Source: an uncultured Burkholderiales bacterium (GTDB lineage: Bacteria > Pseudomonadota > Gammaproteobacteria > Burkholderiales > Burkholderiaceae_C). From it: a DNA stretch of 53,018 nt. Numbering within the stretch: position 1 is the stretch's first letter; each line of letters begins with the position of its first letter. Position numbers and translations under genes: made by a program. The notes beneath the pieces were generated by a model. That model was given only the letters and a program-made list of their open reading frames with translations. It did not search any database and was not told the origin of the DNA. The stretch is from positions 125,161 to 178,178 of the forward strand of contig CAIRQX010000103.1 of assembly GCA_903880855.1 (NCBI GenBank). Reading direction: 5' to 3'. Shown here piece by piece: positions 51,753 to 53,018 of this stretch.

Positions 51753-53018
51753 GCCAGTACCTGCCGGGGGCTGGCGTCATAAAAGACCATTACGACCCGC
51801 TTCGCACTATGGCAGATGTCGAAGCCATAGAAAAAATCCCACTAGAAGAACGCATCACGCGTTGGGACTTTGCTCTAAATTTGCTCGATGGTTGTCGTGA
51901 CGACCCGAGTCGGATTGCCTTGTATGCCACGCACAACGGCAATGTCGATGGCGAAGTGCGTACATGGACTTTTGGTGAACTAGAGCATCGCGCGATCCAA
52001 TGCGCGAATCTTTTGCGCGCATCTGGAATGGGGGCAGACGATGTAGTGGCGGTAGTAACTCCCACCGTCCCAGGTTTGTTTGCCACCATGATGGGTGGCT
52101 TGCTGGCGGTGCGTGTGTTTCCTATCAACTGGATGCTTGACGCACATGCATTGGCAGACTTGATGCAACGCGCACAAGTCAAGATGGTCATTGCTTTGGG
52201 CAAGACAGAAGGTTTTTCTGTGTGGGAGAACGTGCAAGCAGCCGTTGCAAGCCTGCCTAGCCAACCTAAGTTATTCACCTTACATGAAGCTTTTAGCGCG
52301 CCTGCCAAAGATGACTTACTAACTGCTGCATCTCAGCACCCAGGCGACCGACTCACATTCCCACGCGAAACAGCCAAGCGAGACAGCATCGCTTGTTATG
52401 TGCACTCGGGTGGCACCACAGGACACCCCAAGATCGTCAAGATATTGCACGGCGGCATGGTGTTTAGGCATTGGGCAGCGAACAATGGCCTTGCCTTTAC
52501 GCGTCGTGATGTCGTGCTCTCCGACACGCCGCTATTTCATATTGGTGGTTTGCTGGTGCGTGGGCTTGTTAACACGGCCAATGGCAACACCGCCGTTATT
52601 CCCAGTATTTTTGGAGCGCGGGACAAAACTTATATCGCCAACTACTGGCGCTACATCGAACGTTTCGGCATCACGCAAGTCTCTGGCGTTCCAACCACTT
52701 TATCGGTGCTCGCTAAGAACCCGCCCACCAAAGAGAACATCTCCTCACTTCGCCCCTATTTCGCAACAGGCTCTACCGCTATGGCGCCCGCCGTGCAAGA
52801 CCGTGTGGCAGAGGTTACAGGCGCGCAAGTTCTTCAGAGCTACGGCATGACAGAGAGCACAAGCCACTGCACACTTGACCCACGTGATGGCGAAGTAAGA
52901 AGGCGTTGTTCTGGCATTCGCGTGCCCTACGTCAAAGTGCGTATCGTCAAGATGGGCGAGGGCGCAACGATTTTGCGAGACTGTGAGATCGATGAAATCG
53001 GCATGGTGCTCGTATGTG
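51749..53018 (+). CDS. Acyl-CoA synthetase, AMP-forming (3' end beyond window)
   Basis: 423 codons are visible from the ATG at 51749 without a stop; a typical full length is about 540-600. The P-loop HSGGTTGHPK is at residues 219-228, PLFHIGGLL follows, and the adenylation motif SYGMTEST is present. The TGD hinge and catalytic lysine lie outside the window. It would activate the free acid that the dehydrogenase, crotonase and lyase then process. Translational coupling to the lyase supports one pathway. Confidence 0.93.
   Translation, partial: MSQYLPGAGVIKDHYDPLRTMADVEAIEKIPLEERITRWDFALNLLDGCRDDPSRIALYATHNGNVDGEVRTWTFGELEHRAIQCANLLRASGMGADDVVAVVTPTVPGLFATMMGGLLAVRVFPINWMLDAHALADLMQRAQVKMVIALGKTEGFSVWENVQAAVASLPSQPKLFTLHEAFSAPAKDDLLTAASQHPGDRLTFPRETAKRDSIACYVHSGGTTGHPKIVKILHGGMVFRHWAANNGLAFTRRDVVLSDTPLFHIGGLLVRGLVNTANGNTAVIPSIFGARDKTYIANYWRYIERFGITQVSGVPTTLSVLAKNPPTKENISSLRPYFATGSTAMAPAVQDRVAEVTGAQVLQSYGMTESTSHCTLDPRDGEVRRRCSGIRVPYVKVRIVKMGEGATILRDCEIDEIGMVLVC

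Noticed and set aside
1-53018. Search for tRNA, rRNA, IS elements, integrase, att sites and CRISPR arrays
   Set aside because: No clover-leaf sequences, transposase or integrase products, long terminal repeats or regularly spaced repeats were seen by eye.

Overview
The window looks like a chromosomal segment of a betaproteobacterium, most likely a Burkholderiales member close to Comamonadaceae. The grounds are the grpE-dnaK-dnaJ order, eight periplasmic Bug/TctC-type solute-binding proteins, the non-glycolytic acid catabolism, and moderate G+C judged by eye. No tRNA, rRNA, insertion sequence, integrase, phage gene or CRISPR array was seen. Coding density is very high and no gene-free gap exceeds 300 bases. 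The two ends cut dnaJ (left) and an acyl-CoA synthetase (right).

Layout. 1-3765 (minus): chaperone operon grpE-dnaK-dnaJ with a probable heat-shock promoter. 3912-4262: FKBP prolyl isomerase with its own terminator. 4307-11751: a divergent aromatic-acid cluster. The minus arm has a crotonase, a feruloyl-CoA-synthase-like ligase, a Bug protein and a MarR regulator. The plus arm has an amidohydrolase, arfB, a Bug protein and an SDR dehydrogenase. Together these could convert a cinnamate-type acid to a benzoate-type acid by beta-oxidative deacetylation. 11748-14729 (minus): a complete tripartite tricarboxylate transporter tctCBA. 14917-16801: Bug protein plus beta-hydroxyacid dehydrogenase. 16802-21066 (minus): a four-gene sugar/polyol-type ABC importer. 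21220-23981: EamA permease, orphan ParA-like ATPase, aminotransferase. 24001-26998 (minus): TPR/Gly-rich membrane protein, Bug protein, malate/lactate dehydrogenase family. 27112-30531: outer-membrane-like protein, serine hydrolase, SMP-30 lactonase, cupin. 30525-34034 (minus): cyanate uptake and cyanase operon. 34228-39234: MhpD-like hydratase, tcuAB tricarballylate oxidation, hemN. 39270-41287: two Bug genes back to back. 41297-48754: APH-type kinase plus aberrant enolase, HpaI aldolase, HIBADH-type reductase, Bug protein, TarD-type dehydratase and two short crotonases. 48837-53018: acyl-CoA dehydrogenase diverging from crotonase, CitE-like lyase and acyl-CoA synthetase.

How it works together. 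This is a scavenging locus for organic acids: many periplasmic binding proteins, one TctAB membrane pair, and small catabolic modules that appear to end in pyruvate, acetyl-CoA or TCA intermediates. The most unusual part is 41297-48754. There a kinase is translationally coupled to an enolase paralogue that lacks two canonical active-site residues, beside aldolase, reductase, dehydratase and a pair of crotonases with complementary deletions. I propose this as the best candidate for an undescribed pathway; the individual families are recognised, while the pathway itself is inference.
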